From NCBI RefSeq assembly GCF_026891935.1, contig NZ_JAPTGC010000002.1, positions 62,001-126,000 on the forward strand: a DNA stretch of 64,000 nt, in the 5' to 3' direction. The DNA comes from Methanocorpusculum vombati. Lineage in GTDB: Archaea; Halobacteriota; Methanomicrobia; Methanomicrobiales; Methanocorpusculaceae. The notes below the pieces were generated by a model. The model did no database searches. It saw nothing but the letters and a program-made list of their open reading frames with translations, and was not told where the DNA came from. Below, in pieces: positions 51,842-60,603 of the stretch. Both the position numbers and the translations under genes were made by a program. Position 1 is the first letter of the stretch. Each line of letters opens with the position of its first letter.

Positions 51842-52483
51842 TCAGAAGAAATCCGCGAGACTCTGCTGGGAAACACGGGCTATGATCTCATCCACCGTTT
51901 TCCAGGTCCGGCGGGCACACGACGGCGGACATCCGTGTTCGCGAATGTATCCTTCAAGAAACCGGATCGTCACCGGGTCCGACGGATACCCGCTGCCGAC
52001 CGGCCCGAACACATCCGACAGTTCCGCAACCAGCCGGTCGCGGGTAACTTTTGCCACGATACTTGCCGCCCCGACGATCAGAAATTTGTCGTCCGCCTTA
52101 TGTTCGGAGATCATCTGAAGCTCCGGCATGCCGGACAGCTCCCGTACATTGGATCCGAACCGGGCGGCATTCACATCGCAGGCATCCACATAAGCCGTGC
52201 CGGGCCCAAGGGACCGGATCACCGCGGCATGACAGGACGCGGTAAATGCATTCATCGTTCCCGGCCGTGCATCGATCTCTTCCGGAGTTTTCACCACAAC
52301 CGCGGTCTTCCATCGTTTGGTGATCTCGCCGTACAACTCCCCGCGCCGGTGCGGTGTCAGCTGTTTTGAGTCACGGAGACCAAGACCCTCCAGCTCTGCC
52401 GCGTCGTCAACCAGCACCCCGGCGGTCACCATTGGCCCGAGAACCGGACCTTTGCCTGCCTCATCAACCCCGCAGATACTCAT
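51842..52483 (-). CDS. rnhB: Ribonuclease HII
   Basis: The 213-residue protein has the RNase HII active site: CGVDEAGKGPVLGPMVTAGV with the DE motif, AYVDACDVNAARFG, and ADDKFLIVGAASIVAKVTRD. It cuts RNA in RNA-DNA hybrids, including single ribonucleotides in DNA. A GTG at 52501 is possible, but the ATG at 52483 lies about 26 bases from a TATA box, suiting a leaderless transcript. A 110-base copy of its middle lies at 45819-45928. Confidence 0.95.
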   Translation of the reverse strand: MSICGVDEAGKGPVLGPMVTAGVLVDDAAELEGLGLRDSKQLTPHRRGELYGEITKRWKTAVVVKTPEEIDARPGTMNAFTASCHAAVIRSLGPGTAYVDACDVNAARFGSNVRELSGMPELQMISEHKADDKFLIVGAASIVAKVTRDRLVAELSDVFGPVGSGYPSDPVTIRFLEGYIREHGCPPSCARRTWKTVDEIIARVSQQSLADFF

Positions 52484-52509
52484 CTGATCAGTATCTATCA
52501 CAGGGAATA

Positions 52510-52520
52510 GGTATAATACC
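52510..52520. promoter_or_regulatory. Palindromic TATA box serving two divergent leaderless genes
   Basis: GGTATAATACC is symmetrical except for its centre base. It lies 22 bases before the ATG of the TrkA-like gene on the right and 26 bases before the ATG of rnhB on the left. Both distances suit transcripts starting at or just before the start codon. Confidence 0.6.
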
Positions 52521-52542
52521 CCACGATCCCAAACGATTCAGT

Positions 52543-53199
52543 ATGTATCTCATCATCGTAGGTCTTGGCGGCATCGGCAGAAGTCTTGCCGGCATCGCCT
52601 CCGAGAACGGTCACAGTGTGGTGGTCATTGACCGCGACGAGGAGCGGTGTGCGGAAATTCTTACGCAGCATGATCTCCTTGCAATCGCCGGGAACGCCAC
52701 CGACAAAGCGGTGCTTGAGGACGCAGGGGTGGACCGGGCCGACGCCCTTGTTGCGACAACGAGTGATGATGCCCTCAACCTGATGGCATGCTGGCTTGCG
52801 AAACGCTACAATGTGCGGACTCTGGTCTCCATCGTCAATCAGAAAGAACATTCAGAACTGTTCAAAGAGGTCGGTGTCCGGATCAGCGAAAATCCTGACG
52901 AGATCGTTGCCCGCAGTCTGTATGTCTGGTCGGAAAATCCCGACACCCAGCTGCTCGCATCTATTGAAGGCGGCAGTATTTTCGAGTTCAAAGTCAGTGA
53001 GGGGGCACAGGGTGTCAGTAAAACGGTACGGGAAGTCTCAGACGTCAAGGACATGCTCTACATCGCCATCCGGAGAAACGGAAAACTCATCATCCCTTCG
53101 GGAAACGTCACCTTTCAGCCGGACGATGTCATCACCGTATTTACCAAAAAAGAGGCGGAAGGCAGATCCGTGGAGTACATGGACAGTCTCTTCCACTGA
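52543..53199 (+). CDS. TrkA-like potassium channel regulatory protein (RCK N and C domains)
   Basis: The 218-residue protein has an RCK-N Rossmann domain (MYLIIVGLGGIGRSLAGIAS, HSVVVIDRDEERC, LLAIAGNATDKAVLEDAGV) and an RCK-C domain near residues 135-215 (IPSGNVTFQPDDVITVFTK). Such proteins bind NAD(H) or ATP and gate Trk/Ktr-type potassium transport. No channel gene is next to it here. The ATG at 52543 is chosen because of family homology and the TATA distance. Confidence 0.9.
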   Translation: MYLIIVGLGGIGRSLAGIASENGHSVVVIDRDEERCAEILTQHDLLAIAGNATDKAVLEDAGVDRADALVATTSDDALNLMACWLAKRYNVRTLVSIVNQKEHSELFKEVGVRISENPDEIVARSLYVWSENPDTQLLASIEGGSIFEFKVSEGAQGVSKTVREVSDVKDMLYIAIRRNGKLIIPSGNVTFQPDDVITVFTKKEAEGRSVEYMDSLFH

Positions 53200-53208
53200 C
53201 GAAAAATA

Positions 53209-53220
53209 CTTTTTTTTAAT
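53209..53220 (+). terminator. T-rich termination site after the TrkA-like gene
   Basis: An uninterrupted T8 tract followed by AATTT lies about 12 bases after the TrkA-like stop codon, as expected for archaeal intrinsic termination. Confidence 0.5.
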
Positions 53221-53260
53221 TTACGAAAAAAACAGGTGTCAGGAAGTAATCCGGAAAGGA

Positions 53261-54349
53261 TTATCCGAGTTCATCCCAGTCGTTTTCATTCCGGCGGCGG
53301 ATAACAACGATCGCACCGACGATCACAATTACTGCGACAACACCGATGACGATGTACATCGCATACGGGCCTACAGCATCAAGAGGAGACTTCTGTGCTT
53401 CTTCCCAGAGGGCGTTTGACGTCTCAAGCGTACTGACCGAACCGTTCAGCGCTTCAAGCGACTGGCTTCGGGTTGTGGCGGATACGGAACTGGTTGATGC
53501 ATCATATGCGGCTTTTGCAGTGTTGTACAGGTTCTGCGAAGTCTGTTTGGAATTGGACAGAAGAATTACCCTGTTGTCATTCCAGCCCTTTGCATTCAGG
53601 TTTGCAATATTCTGCTCAATTGCATCAAGGTTGCTCTTGGTCTTCACCAGAGCGGCATTAACCATCTCTTTTTCCGCTTCTACCAGAGCGGCACTTGCCG
53701 AGATAATTTCCTTGGAAGCAGTGGCAATATCAGTCTTGTGATTGTCAGCTGCATTCAGATCATTTCGTGCAACTTCCAGTTTGGAAATTGCCGCGGAGAC
53801 ATCCGCCCCCTGCTTGGAAAGCTCGGTGATCTGGGCATCCAGTTCATTGATTGCTTTACCGACTTCCTCGATCTGTTTCGGCACATCATCCGGATTATAG
53901 ACCATCTGCTTCTTCGACGAGTAGGTGGAAATAACACTCTCGGAACTGCTGACCTCTTCAACCGTTATGACCGTAATCTCTGATCCGGCTTTGGCATCTG
54001 GGACTTTTCCATCCAGATAGATGGTCAGAACAGTATCCTGCGGCAGTTTTGTCAGCGGATATCCGTCAATGTATCTCTTTCCTGCGGGGAACTCCGTAAT
54101 CGGGGTACCATCAGTTGTTGCAAGAGATCCTGTCCAGACCGCAGAGGTCAGATCCGTGTACATATTGATGCGGTAAACAGTACTGTCCTGCAGAATTTTG
54201 ATGGTCATCGTTGCCGAGACAGTATCTCCAGGCATCAGATTTCCTGAAGGATTGATATTTGCTTCAGAGTTGCTGTTCCAGGCACTTGCAGTGCCGACAA
54301 ATGCTGCACAAAGCAGAAGAGCAATCAAAAAATATGTGATTTTCTTCAT
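53261..54349 (-). CDS. Secreted coiled-coil protein with C-terminal membrane anchor
   Basis: The 362-residue protein has a signal peptide (MKKITYFLIALLLCAAFVGT, cleavage near SAW) and a beta-rich domain to about residue 150. Long Ala/Glu/Lys-rich coiled coils occupy about residues 160-320. A single C-terminal helix (YIVIGVVAVIVIVGAIVVIR-like) and a short charged tail follow. No enzyme motif is visible. GAGGT precedes the ATG at 54349. It lies 8 bases downstream of the CetZ-like gene, so the proteins may act together at the envelope. The family was not recognised. Confidence 0.7.
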   Translation of the reverse strand: MKKITYFLIALLLCAAFVGTASAWNSNSEANINPSGNLMPGDTVSATMTIKILQDSTVYRINMYTDLTSAVWTGSLATTDGTPITEFPAGKRYIDGYPLTKLPQDTVLTIYLDGKVPDAKAGSEITVITVEEVSSSESVISTYSSKKQMVYNPDDVPKQIEEVGKAINELDAQITELSKQGADVSAAISKLEVARNDLNAADNHKTDIATASKEIISASAALVEAEKEMVNAALVKTKSNLDAIEQNIANLNAKGWNDNRVILLSNSKQTSQNLYNTAKAAYDASTSSVSATTRSQSLEALNGSVSTLETSNALWEEAQKSPLDAVGPYAMYIVIGVVAVIVIVGAIVVIRRRNENDWDELG

Positions 54350-54357
54350 ATTATACC

Positions 54358-55566
54358 TCATTCAAAGAGCGGATCGACTCCGTCCTCAAACATTGCAGTA
54401 TGCGACCGCTCGCGGGAACGGACGACCTCTTCCTTTGCCTCCTTTGCAAGCTCCATCAGCTCACGGATACGCGGGGCATCACCGATCGTTGCAAGCAGAA
54501 CAACTGCCGCAACATATCCGCTGTCCACCGGATAGTCACCACCACGGACCTCAACACCCGCGATGTTCTCTTCAACCCAGCTCTTGGACTTCTCCACACC
54601 TTTCCGGTCAAGCTCGCTCGGCGGACCTGCAACCAGTACAAGAGCACGTTCAGCGGTTGAGTAATCACAGGGAAGCGTCAGGCGGCCAAGCATGGCCCGA
54701 CGAACCAGACCAATGATCTTTGCGGACTTGTCCTCACCTGAGGCAATGTCCACATGCGGCTCGGCCTTCTTTTCCTTCTTCCCGAGAATACCGGAGAGAA
54801 GACCACCATTGTTGTCCTTCTTCGAAGACGACTTGCCGCCGTTCTTTGCCATCGGGATAGCCTCGCTGATGGCGTAACCGACCGAGGAAATTCCTCCGCC
54901 GCGAAGTGTGTTGATGATTTCACTGGAATCAACAACCATCTCACCAACACCGTACTTGCTGACCTCTCCTGCACGGAACAGGACACCAAACCGGCGGACA
55001 ATCTCCTCATTCAGGCGTTCGTATGCGCTCTTCACACTCTCGCCGTCATTCTTCCATGCGCTGTTGTCGAACACGATAACGTTGTCCGCCTCATTGACCA
55101 GCGTTGAAAGACTGCGTGCCGCATTTAAGGAATAGAGACGTCCCTCTTCCGGAGCCGGAATAACACCGACCGCATACACCGGCTCGCGGTAAATACGCTT
55201 TAAATGACGACAAAGAACCGGAGAACCGCCGGAACCTGTTCCTCCGCCAAGACCTGCACACACAACGAATGCATCGATGTCATGCGTCCCGCGGCGATCA
55301 ATTGCACTAATAATAGTGTCAATCTCATCTGCTGCTACTTTTGCACCGGTCACGTTGTCGGTACCGACACCGTGACCTTTAACCATTGTCTGACCGATCA
55401 GGAGACGATCTTCCATGGGAATATTCTTAATTCCCATCAGATCGGTTCGGGCCGTATTGATAACAATACCGCGGAAACTCGTAGATCCTAACTTTCTGTC
55501 CTGTGCAAGGAACATATCCACGAGCTTTCCTCCTGCCTGTCCGAATCCTATAAAAAATACCCGCAT
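54358..55566 (-). CDS. CetZ-like tubulin/FtsZ superfamily GTPase
   Basis: The 402-residue protein starts MRVFFIGFGQAGGKLVDMFL and has the tubulin signature CAGLGGGTGSGGSPVLCRHL near residues 104-123. The C-terminal part has VAGPPSELDRKGVEKSKSWV. An insertion with Lys/Gly/Ser residues around 245-275 lies between core elements. It is more like archaeal CetZ/tubulin-related proteins than cell-division FtsZ. A role in cell shape or envelope organisation is inferred. A membrane-anchored coiled-coil gene follows after 8 bases, and this may be a partner. Confidence 0.83.
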   Translation of the reverse strand: MRVFFIGFGQAGGKLVDMFLAQDRKLGSTSFRGIVINTARTDLMGIKNIPMEDRLLIGQTMVKGHGVGTDNVTGAKVAADEIDTIISAIDRRGTHDIDAFVVCAGLGGGTGSGGSPVLCRHLKRIYREPVYAVGVIPAPEEGRLYSLNAARSLSTLVNEADNVIVFDNSAWKNDGESVKSAYERLNEEIVRRFGVLFRAGEVSKYGVGEMVVDSSEIINTLRGGGISSVGYAISEAIPMAKNGGKSSSKKDNNGGLLSGILGKKEKKAEPHVDIASGEDKSAKIIGLVRRAMLGRLTLPCDYSTAERALVLVAGPPSELDRKGVEKSKSWVEENIAGVEVRGGDYPVDSGYVAAVVLLATIGDAPRIRELMELAKEAKEEVVRSRERSHTAMFEDGVDPLFE

Positions 55567-55687
55567 TTACACTGACACCTTTTTGTTGAGTGTATGTATG
55601 TCATTTCTTGGATATATATGACTGCATTAGTTATACGGCTACGTTGGTCAAAAACTTTCTTATGAATCAGGTGTACTAAATAGTATA

Positions 55688-56935
55688 ATGAAGATCGGTA
55701 TTCTCGGTGCAGGCCTGACGGGACTTGCTGCTGCACACCGTCTGGCAAAAGCAGGCGAGGTCGTTGTATTTGAGAAGAATGCAGTTGCCGGAGGATGTTT
55801 ATCCTCCGAAACGTACGGAACCTATACGCTGGAAACCCTGTATCATCACTGCTTCTCCGGGGATACCGGACTCTTTTCCCTTCTGGAAGACCTCGGCCTC
55901 AAAGAGGATCTGATCTGGCTGAAAGGATCGACCGGCTACTACATGAACGGAAAACTGCATCCGCTTACCACACCGATGGAGATTCTCCGCTATCCCTGCC
56001 TCAGTTTTTTGCAGAAGGCACGGCTCGGCATGTTCGTCCTCAGTTCCCGCAGAACAGATATGGCGGCGCTTGACAACATCACCGCAAAAGAGTATCTCTA
56101 CGAAAAAGTCGGCAGGGACATCTATAACGCCTTTTTCGCTCCGCTTCTTACCAGTAAGTTCGGCCCGGTAAAGGATGAAGTATCCGCGGCGTGGCTGATG
56201 AGCAGAATCGCCATCAGATCCGATCGCGGAGCGGAGGGCGAGCGGCTCGGATACCTGAAAGGCGGCTGGCACCGTCTGATCGACGCCATGGTGCAGCAGC
56301 TTGAAGCAGCCGGTGTAACCCTCCGGTTTTCCACACCGGCTGAGATTCTCCGGCTCTCGGACGGAAAATGGAATATTAACGGAGAAGAGTTTGACGCGGT
56401 GGTGTCCACCCTTCCGCCGCAGGTGACGAAGTCACTGATGGATGAGACAACCGCAGAACAGTTCTCCCTGCCGGAACTCTCCTATCAGGGAGCAGCCTGC
56501 ATGACGCTGGGACTTTCCCACGACCCGGCGGCAGGCATTTACTGGACCAACATGGGCGATCCCGCACCCTACGGGGCGGTGGTCGTTCACACGAACTTTG
56601 TCCCGTACGACTGGTACGGCGAACATGTGGTGTATCTTGCCTCGTACTTCAAGGACGAACCGGCAGCAGATCTCAAAGAGAGAATGATCGATGACTTCTG
56701 CAGCCGGTTTGGGATCGGAAAAGAGATAATTCATCACGCTGACCTGTACATCGACAAATTCGCGGGTCCCGTATATGTAACCGGCTACCGGAACACTCTC
56801 CCCAATACCGATGCCGGACACAATCTGTTCATCGCCGGCATGTACTCGGAAGAGAACTATCCGGAACGAAGCATGGAAGGCTCAATTCGTGCAGGACACC
56901 GCGCAGCTGCCCTGCTTGAGGAGAAAATTTCGTGA
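55688..56935 (+). CDS. FAD-dependent oxidoreductase (protoporphyrinogen oxidase-like fold)
   Basis: The 415-residue protein has the FAD-binding GILGAGLTGLAAAHRLAKAG with EVVVFEKNAVAGGCLSSE. Conserved amine oxidase/protoporphyrinogen oxidase-like features follow, including AGVTLRFSTPAEI and a C-terminal FIAGMYSEENYPERSMEGSI. Heme synthesis is unlikely from context. It begins a cluster with GT2, flippase-like and DUF2298 genes and overlaps the next by four bases. A role in modifying a lipid or lipid-linked sugar is possible but unproven. Confidence 0.8.
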   Translation: MKIGILGAGLTGLAAAHRLAKAGEVVVFEKNAVAGGCLSSETYGTYTLETLYHHCFSGDTGLFSLLEDLGLKEDLIWLKGSTGYYMNGKLHPLTTPMEILRYPCLSFLQKARLGMFVLSSRRTDMAALDNITAKEYLYEKVGRDIYNAFFAPLLTSKFGPVKDEVSAAWLMSRIAIRSDRGAEGERLGYLKGGWHRLIDAMVQQLEAAGVTLRFSTPAEILRLSDGKWNINGEEFDAVVSTLPPQVTKSLMDETTAEQFSLPELSYQGAACMTLGLSHDPAAGIYWTNMGDPAPYGAVVVHTNFVPYDWYGEHVVYLASYFKDEPAADLKERMIDDFCSRFGIGKEIIHHADLYIDKFAGPVYVTGYRNTLPNTDAGHNLFIAGMYSEENYPERSMEGSIRAGHRAAALLEEKIS

Positions 56936-57648
56936 ATCCCGTACAAATTACTGTAGTGCTGCCGGTCTATAATGATGTGGAAGCACTGAAATCTGCAATC
57001 CCGAAATCCCTTGAGGCTTTGACAGAGTTCGGCAGAAGTTTTGAACTGATCGTTGCCGAGGACGGAAGCACCGACGGCAGTCGTGAACTGGTGGAGGAGT
57101 GGGAACAGAAAGACCCGCGGGTACGGCTGCTGCACAGCGACGAGCGGCAGGGACGGGGACGGGCGCTGAACCGTGCACTTGCAGAGTCGCACGGCGAAAT
57201 ATTCTGCTATTATGATGTGGATCTTGCAACCGACATCAAACACCTGCCCGAACTGCTGACGAGAGTTGAAAACGGGGCGGCGGTTGCAACAGGATCGCGG
57301 CTGATGCCGGAGAGCAGGATTATCCGGAGCGGTGACCGGGAGTTTGCAAGCCGCGGCTACAATACGCTTGTGAGACTGTTCCTTGGCAGTAAACTCCGGG
57401 ATCACCAGTGCGGATTCAAAGCGTACCGGGCCGGGGTACTGCAGGAACTTGTCCCGAAGATTCATGCACCGCACTGGTTCTGGGACACAGAATCAGTAGT
57501 GCTTGCACAACGTGCAGGACTCCGGGTGGAGGAATTTCCGGTTGTCTGGACTCAGGGTCCAGGAACAACCGTCCGGTTCAAGGATGTGTACGGGATGGGA
57601 ATGGATATTCTGAGAATGTGGTGGCGGCTGCATGTGGAAAAAAATTAG
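56932..57648 (+). CDS. Family 2 glycosyltransferase (polyprenyl-phosphate hexose synthase-like)
   Basis: The 238-residue protein has VLPVYNDVEALKSAIPKSLE at the N-terminus, EDGSTDGSRELVEEW, and a DXD-like ATDIKHL after CYYDVDLATD. RDHQCGFKAYRAGVLQEL follows, typical of dolichyl-phosphate sugar synthases. It starts with GTG, overlapping the FAD gene stop, and overlaps the flippase-like gene by 17 bases. It probably makes a lipid-phosphate sugar on the cytosolic face. It is a paralogue of the gene at 60604. Confidence 0.86.
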   Translation: MNPVQITVVLPVYNDVEALKSAIPKSLEALTEFGRSFELIVAEDGSTDGSRELVEEWEQKDPRVRLLHSDERQGRGRALNRALAESHGEIFCYYDVDLATDIKHLPELLTRVENGAAVATGSRLMPESRIIRSGDREFASRGYNTLVRLFLGSKLRDHQCGFKAYRAGVLQELVPKIHAPHWFWDTESVVLAQRAGLRVEEFPVVWTQGPGTTVRFKDVYGMGMDILRMWWRLHVEKN

Positions 57649-58612
57649 TGCTGTTCTGATTCCAAGCATCATTGCTGCCGCCCTGATTGTGTTCATGCTC
57701 ATGCGCGTCTGGGATGATCTGCTGGTTGCGGTTCAGCATCTGGTTCCTGCCTACCTCATCGCAGCGGTTCTGATCTGTCTTGCCGCGTGGTATCTGCGCG
57801 GGTGGCGGTACCAGTACATTATCGAAAGACTTGGAACCAGAATTGGCCTCAACTTTTCCACGGCCTGTATCTACGTTTCGCAGACGGCAAACCTCATCAT
57901 TCCAGCGCGTCTCGGTGACTTTGTCCGCCTGTTTATTCTGAAGCATGAAAAGGGAACACCCTACACGAACGGGTTCACCTCGATTGTTGCAGAGCGCGTG
58001 TATGATGTCATCATCATCGCGGTTCTCGGACTGTTCGCACTGCCGGTGCTGATCAGCCTTGTTCCCGCATGGTTCATCTGGATGATCGTCTTTGTTCTGG
58101 GAGCGGGGGCAGTCTTTTTCCTGTTCCTTTTTCTCTCCCGCAGACTGCATGCAGAAAATAAAATATTCAAAAAAATTCTGGAGGTCCTCGATCAGCTCCG
58201 GCAGGTCTCCTCAACACCGGGATCGCTTGCGGCGCTGTCGGTCTCCTCTGCGGTCATCTGGATGCTGGACGTAACCATCTGTTACCTTGTCTCGCTGATG
58301 TTCGGGGTTACAATTCCGTTTATGCTGGTGCTGCTTGCAATTGTGATCGGTAACCTCGTCAAAGCTGTCCCGATTACACCCGGAGGAATCGGGACGTACG
58401 AGCTGGCGCTCGTGATCACGTTTGAGATCGGCGGCGTGCCTGCGGCGACGGCAACCCTGATTGCGGTGGTGGATCATCTGATCAAGAACCTTGTTACGCT
58501 TGCAGGGGGCGTGGTATCCCTCTACTACTTCGGTGACTGGGCGGTGTCACTGCTGAAACGGCTGTTCCATGAAGATGCAAAAAAACTGAAGGAGGAGCAT
58601 GGTTCCCCCTGA
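57632..58612 (+). CDS. Flippase-like membrane protein (UPF0104/AglD C-terminal type)
   Basis: The 326-residue protein has about seven to nine membrane helices and the family features NLIIPARLGDFVRLFILKHE near residue 90 and VKAVPITPGGIGTYELALVI near residue 247. The latter is typical of the lysylphosphatidylglycerol synthase membrane-domain/UPF0104 family. Such proteins accompany GT2 enzymes and may move lipid-linked sugars across the membrane. The start lies in the end of the GT2 gene, and its own end overlaps DUF2298 by 14 bases. Confidence 0.82.
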   Translation: MWKKISAVLIPSIIAAALIVFMLMRVWDDLLVAVQHLVPAYLIAAVLICLAAWYLRGWRYQYIIERLGTRIGLNFSTACIYVSQTANLIIPARLGDFVRLFILKHEKGTPYTNGFTSIVAERVYDVIIIAVLGLFALPVLISLVPAWFIWMIVFVLGAGAVFFLFLFLSRRLHAENKIFKKILEVLDQLRQVSSTPGSLAALSVSSAVIWMLDVTICYLVSLMFGVTIPFMLVLLAIVIGNLVKAVPITPGGIGTYELALVITFEIGGVPAATATLIAVVDHLIKNLVTLAGGVVSLYYFGDWAVSLLKRLFHEDAKKLKEEHGSP

Positions 58613-60602
58613 AACACAGATACTGACGATCATTCTCTGGCTGATAATCATGAAGTTCTGCCAGATGACCGTCTATCCGTATCTGAAACCGGCTGTCGGC
58701 AACCTTTCGTATGGTCTTGCCTATCCGTTTTCCATTCTGCTGCTGACCTTTGTCACCTGGTATCTCGGGGTTGCCGGTCTTCCGGTACAGCTGGCTCTGC
58801 TGCTCTTCGCGGCAGCAGGCGGGTATGCCGTCCTCTCAAAGCGGTATGACAGAACGGAGATCCGGCAGAACCTGAAATGGGATCTGGTGTTCCTCGGTGC
58901 ATTTTTCCTGATGCTCATCTCGCGGTTTCTGACACCGGGGATTATCCCGAGCGGCGAGAAGTTCATGGACGCGGCGTTCCTCGGAAGCATTATGCTGGAC
59001 CCGGCGGTTACCCCGCTGGACCCCTGGTATGCGGGTGGCGAGCTGTCCATCTATTATTATCTCGGTCACTGGATGTGCGGGATGCTCGGCATTTTTGCCG
59101 GTGGTGCTCCCACGGTTGTGTTTAATCTGATGCTGCCGACCGTGTTTGCACTAGCAGCTGTTTCGGCGTATGCAATCGGAGTTCTTCTTCTGAAGCGGCA
59201 TCAGTGGATTCCGATGCTGGTTCTGATCCTCCCCAATGCCGCTCTTCTCTGGCACACGATTGCGGGCGGCGGAACACTTGGCATCTGGTGGGCCTCAACA
59301 CGGGTAATCGAGAATACGATCAATGAGTACCCGCTGTTCTCATTCCTCTGGGGAGATCCCCATGCACACGTACTCGGCTGCTTTAATCAGCTGTTCTTCC
59401 TGTGTCTGCTTGCGGTAATGCTGGTCAGATGGAAGGTGCTACCGACGGGAGGAAAGTATCTGCTGGCAGTGATTCTTGCGCTGTCGCTTGGAACGATGCC
59501 TGCGATGAACTCGTGGGATGTGATGGTGTATGCCGGCGTGTATCTTGTCCTTGCTGCTGTTCTCTGGCTGATGCACGGACACAGCCTCCGCGATGCAGTG
59601 CCGCTTGTACTGGTGCCGGTTCTTTCGCTTGCATCCTATGCACCGTTCCTGTACACGATGCTGTCCGGCGGCGGGTCCAGTGTCCAGGGATTTTTCCTGG
59701 TGACCACCCCCTCACCGATCAACGAGTTCCTCGGCGTGTATCTGTTCTTTATCGCGGTGTTTGTAGCCTTCGGATTCTCTGTTCTGAAAAAATATCCGTG
59801 GCTGATTGCGGTGCCGGTGATATTTGCCGTTGCCGGGTACGCAAGTGCAGGGGTTGCGCTGTTCTGCATTCTTCTGCTGGCCGGAAAACGCAGTGCGGCA
59901 CCGGACGTGCTGTTCGGGATTCTCGGCATGGTGATTGTGTTCCTGATGGAGTTCATCTATCTGAAGGATTACATGGGCGATGTGAACTACCGGATGAACA
60001 CGGTGTTCAAGTTCGGGTTCTGTGCCTGGTTTATGCTGGGAACTTCGGTACTTCTGATGATTGGCCGGTATGCGGAGAACCGGTTTGCAGAGATTCCCAA
60101 AGGCCGGGCTGTTGCAGTTGCCGCGGTTATTTTTGTGGTGCTTGCAGCACTGATCGGGTGCTGCGGGATTCAGCTCGGATATCCGGGAGGAACACTGGAC
60201 GGATCGGCCTGGCTGGAGAGCCACCATCCGGCGGATGCGGCAGGCATTGCATTTCTGACCGGCGCTGCCTCACCCGGTGATGTCGTGGTGGAAGCGGCGG
60301 ACGGCTCGTATGCGTACAACGGTCGTGTGTCGGCGATGACCGGACTCCCGACGATCGTCGGCTGGGTCGGACACGAGGCGGGATGGCGGAGCGGAGTGGG
60401 GGATGCGGGAACGCGGTGGAGTGATGTCCGGAGCATCTATGAGGATTCGTCCCGGACTGTTTCCCTGATGGACAAATACGGCGCGAAGTATCTGTTCGTA
60501 GGTGAGGTGGAACGGGAGTTGTACACCGTGAACCTGCCGGAGAATGGTCTGACCAGGATCTTTGCGGCGGACGGCGTGAGTATTTATCAGCGCAGCAACT
60601 AA
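58599..60602 (+). CDS. DUF2298 multi-pass membrane protein, putative glycosyltransferase
   Basis: The 667-residue protein has at least twelve hydrophobic helices. DUF2298-like conserved segments include YYYLGHWMCGMLGIFAG, TINEYPLFSFLWGDPHAHVL and GTMPAMNSWDVMVYAG. The acidic loop sites and C-terminal extracytoplasmic domain resemble GT-C membrane enzymes using lipid-phosphate sugars, although activity is unproven for this family. GGAGG lies just before the ATG. Context between two lipid-sugar GT2 enzymes suggests that it is the transferase using their products. Confidence 0.83.
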   Translation: MVPPETQILTIILWLIIMKFCQMTVYPYLKPAVGNLSYGLAYPFSILLLTFVTWYLGVAGLPVQLALLLFAAAGGYAVLSKRYDRTEIRQNLKWDLVFLGAFFLMLISRFLTPGIIPSGEKFMDAAFLGSIMLDPAVTPLDPWYAGGELSIYYYLGHWMCGMLGIFAGGAPTVVFNLMLPTVFALAAVSAYAIGVLLLKRHQWIPMLVLILPNAALLWHTIAGGGTLGIWWASTRVIENTINEYPLFSFLWGDPHAHVLGCFNQLFFLCLLAVMLVRWKVLPTGGKYLLAVILALSLGTMPAMNSWDVMVYAGVYLVLAAVLWLMHGHSLRDAVPLVLVPVLSLASYAPFLYTMLSGGGSSVQGFFLVTTPSPINEFLGVYLFFIAVFVAFGFSVLKKYPWLIAVPVIFAVAGYASAGVALFCILLLAGKRSAAPDVLFGILGMVIVFLMEFIYLKDYMGDVNYRMNTVFKFGFCAWFMLGTSVLLMIGRYAENRFAEIPKGRAVAVAAVIFVVLAALIGCCGIQLGYPGGTLDGSAWLESHHPADAAGIAFLTGAASPGDVVVEAADGSYAYNGRVSAMTGLPTIVGWVGHEAGWRSGVGDAGTRWSDVRSIYEDSSRTVSLMDKYGAKYLFVGEVERELYTVNLPENGLTRIFAADGVSIYQRSN

Positions 60603-60603
60603 C

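Noticed and set aside
59402-60280. 292-codon frame inside DUF2298
   Set aside because: It is an overlapping Cys/Arg-rich frame within a well-supported membrane protein gene.
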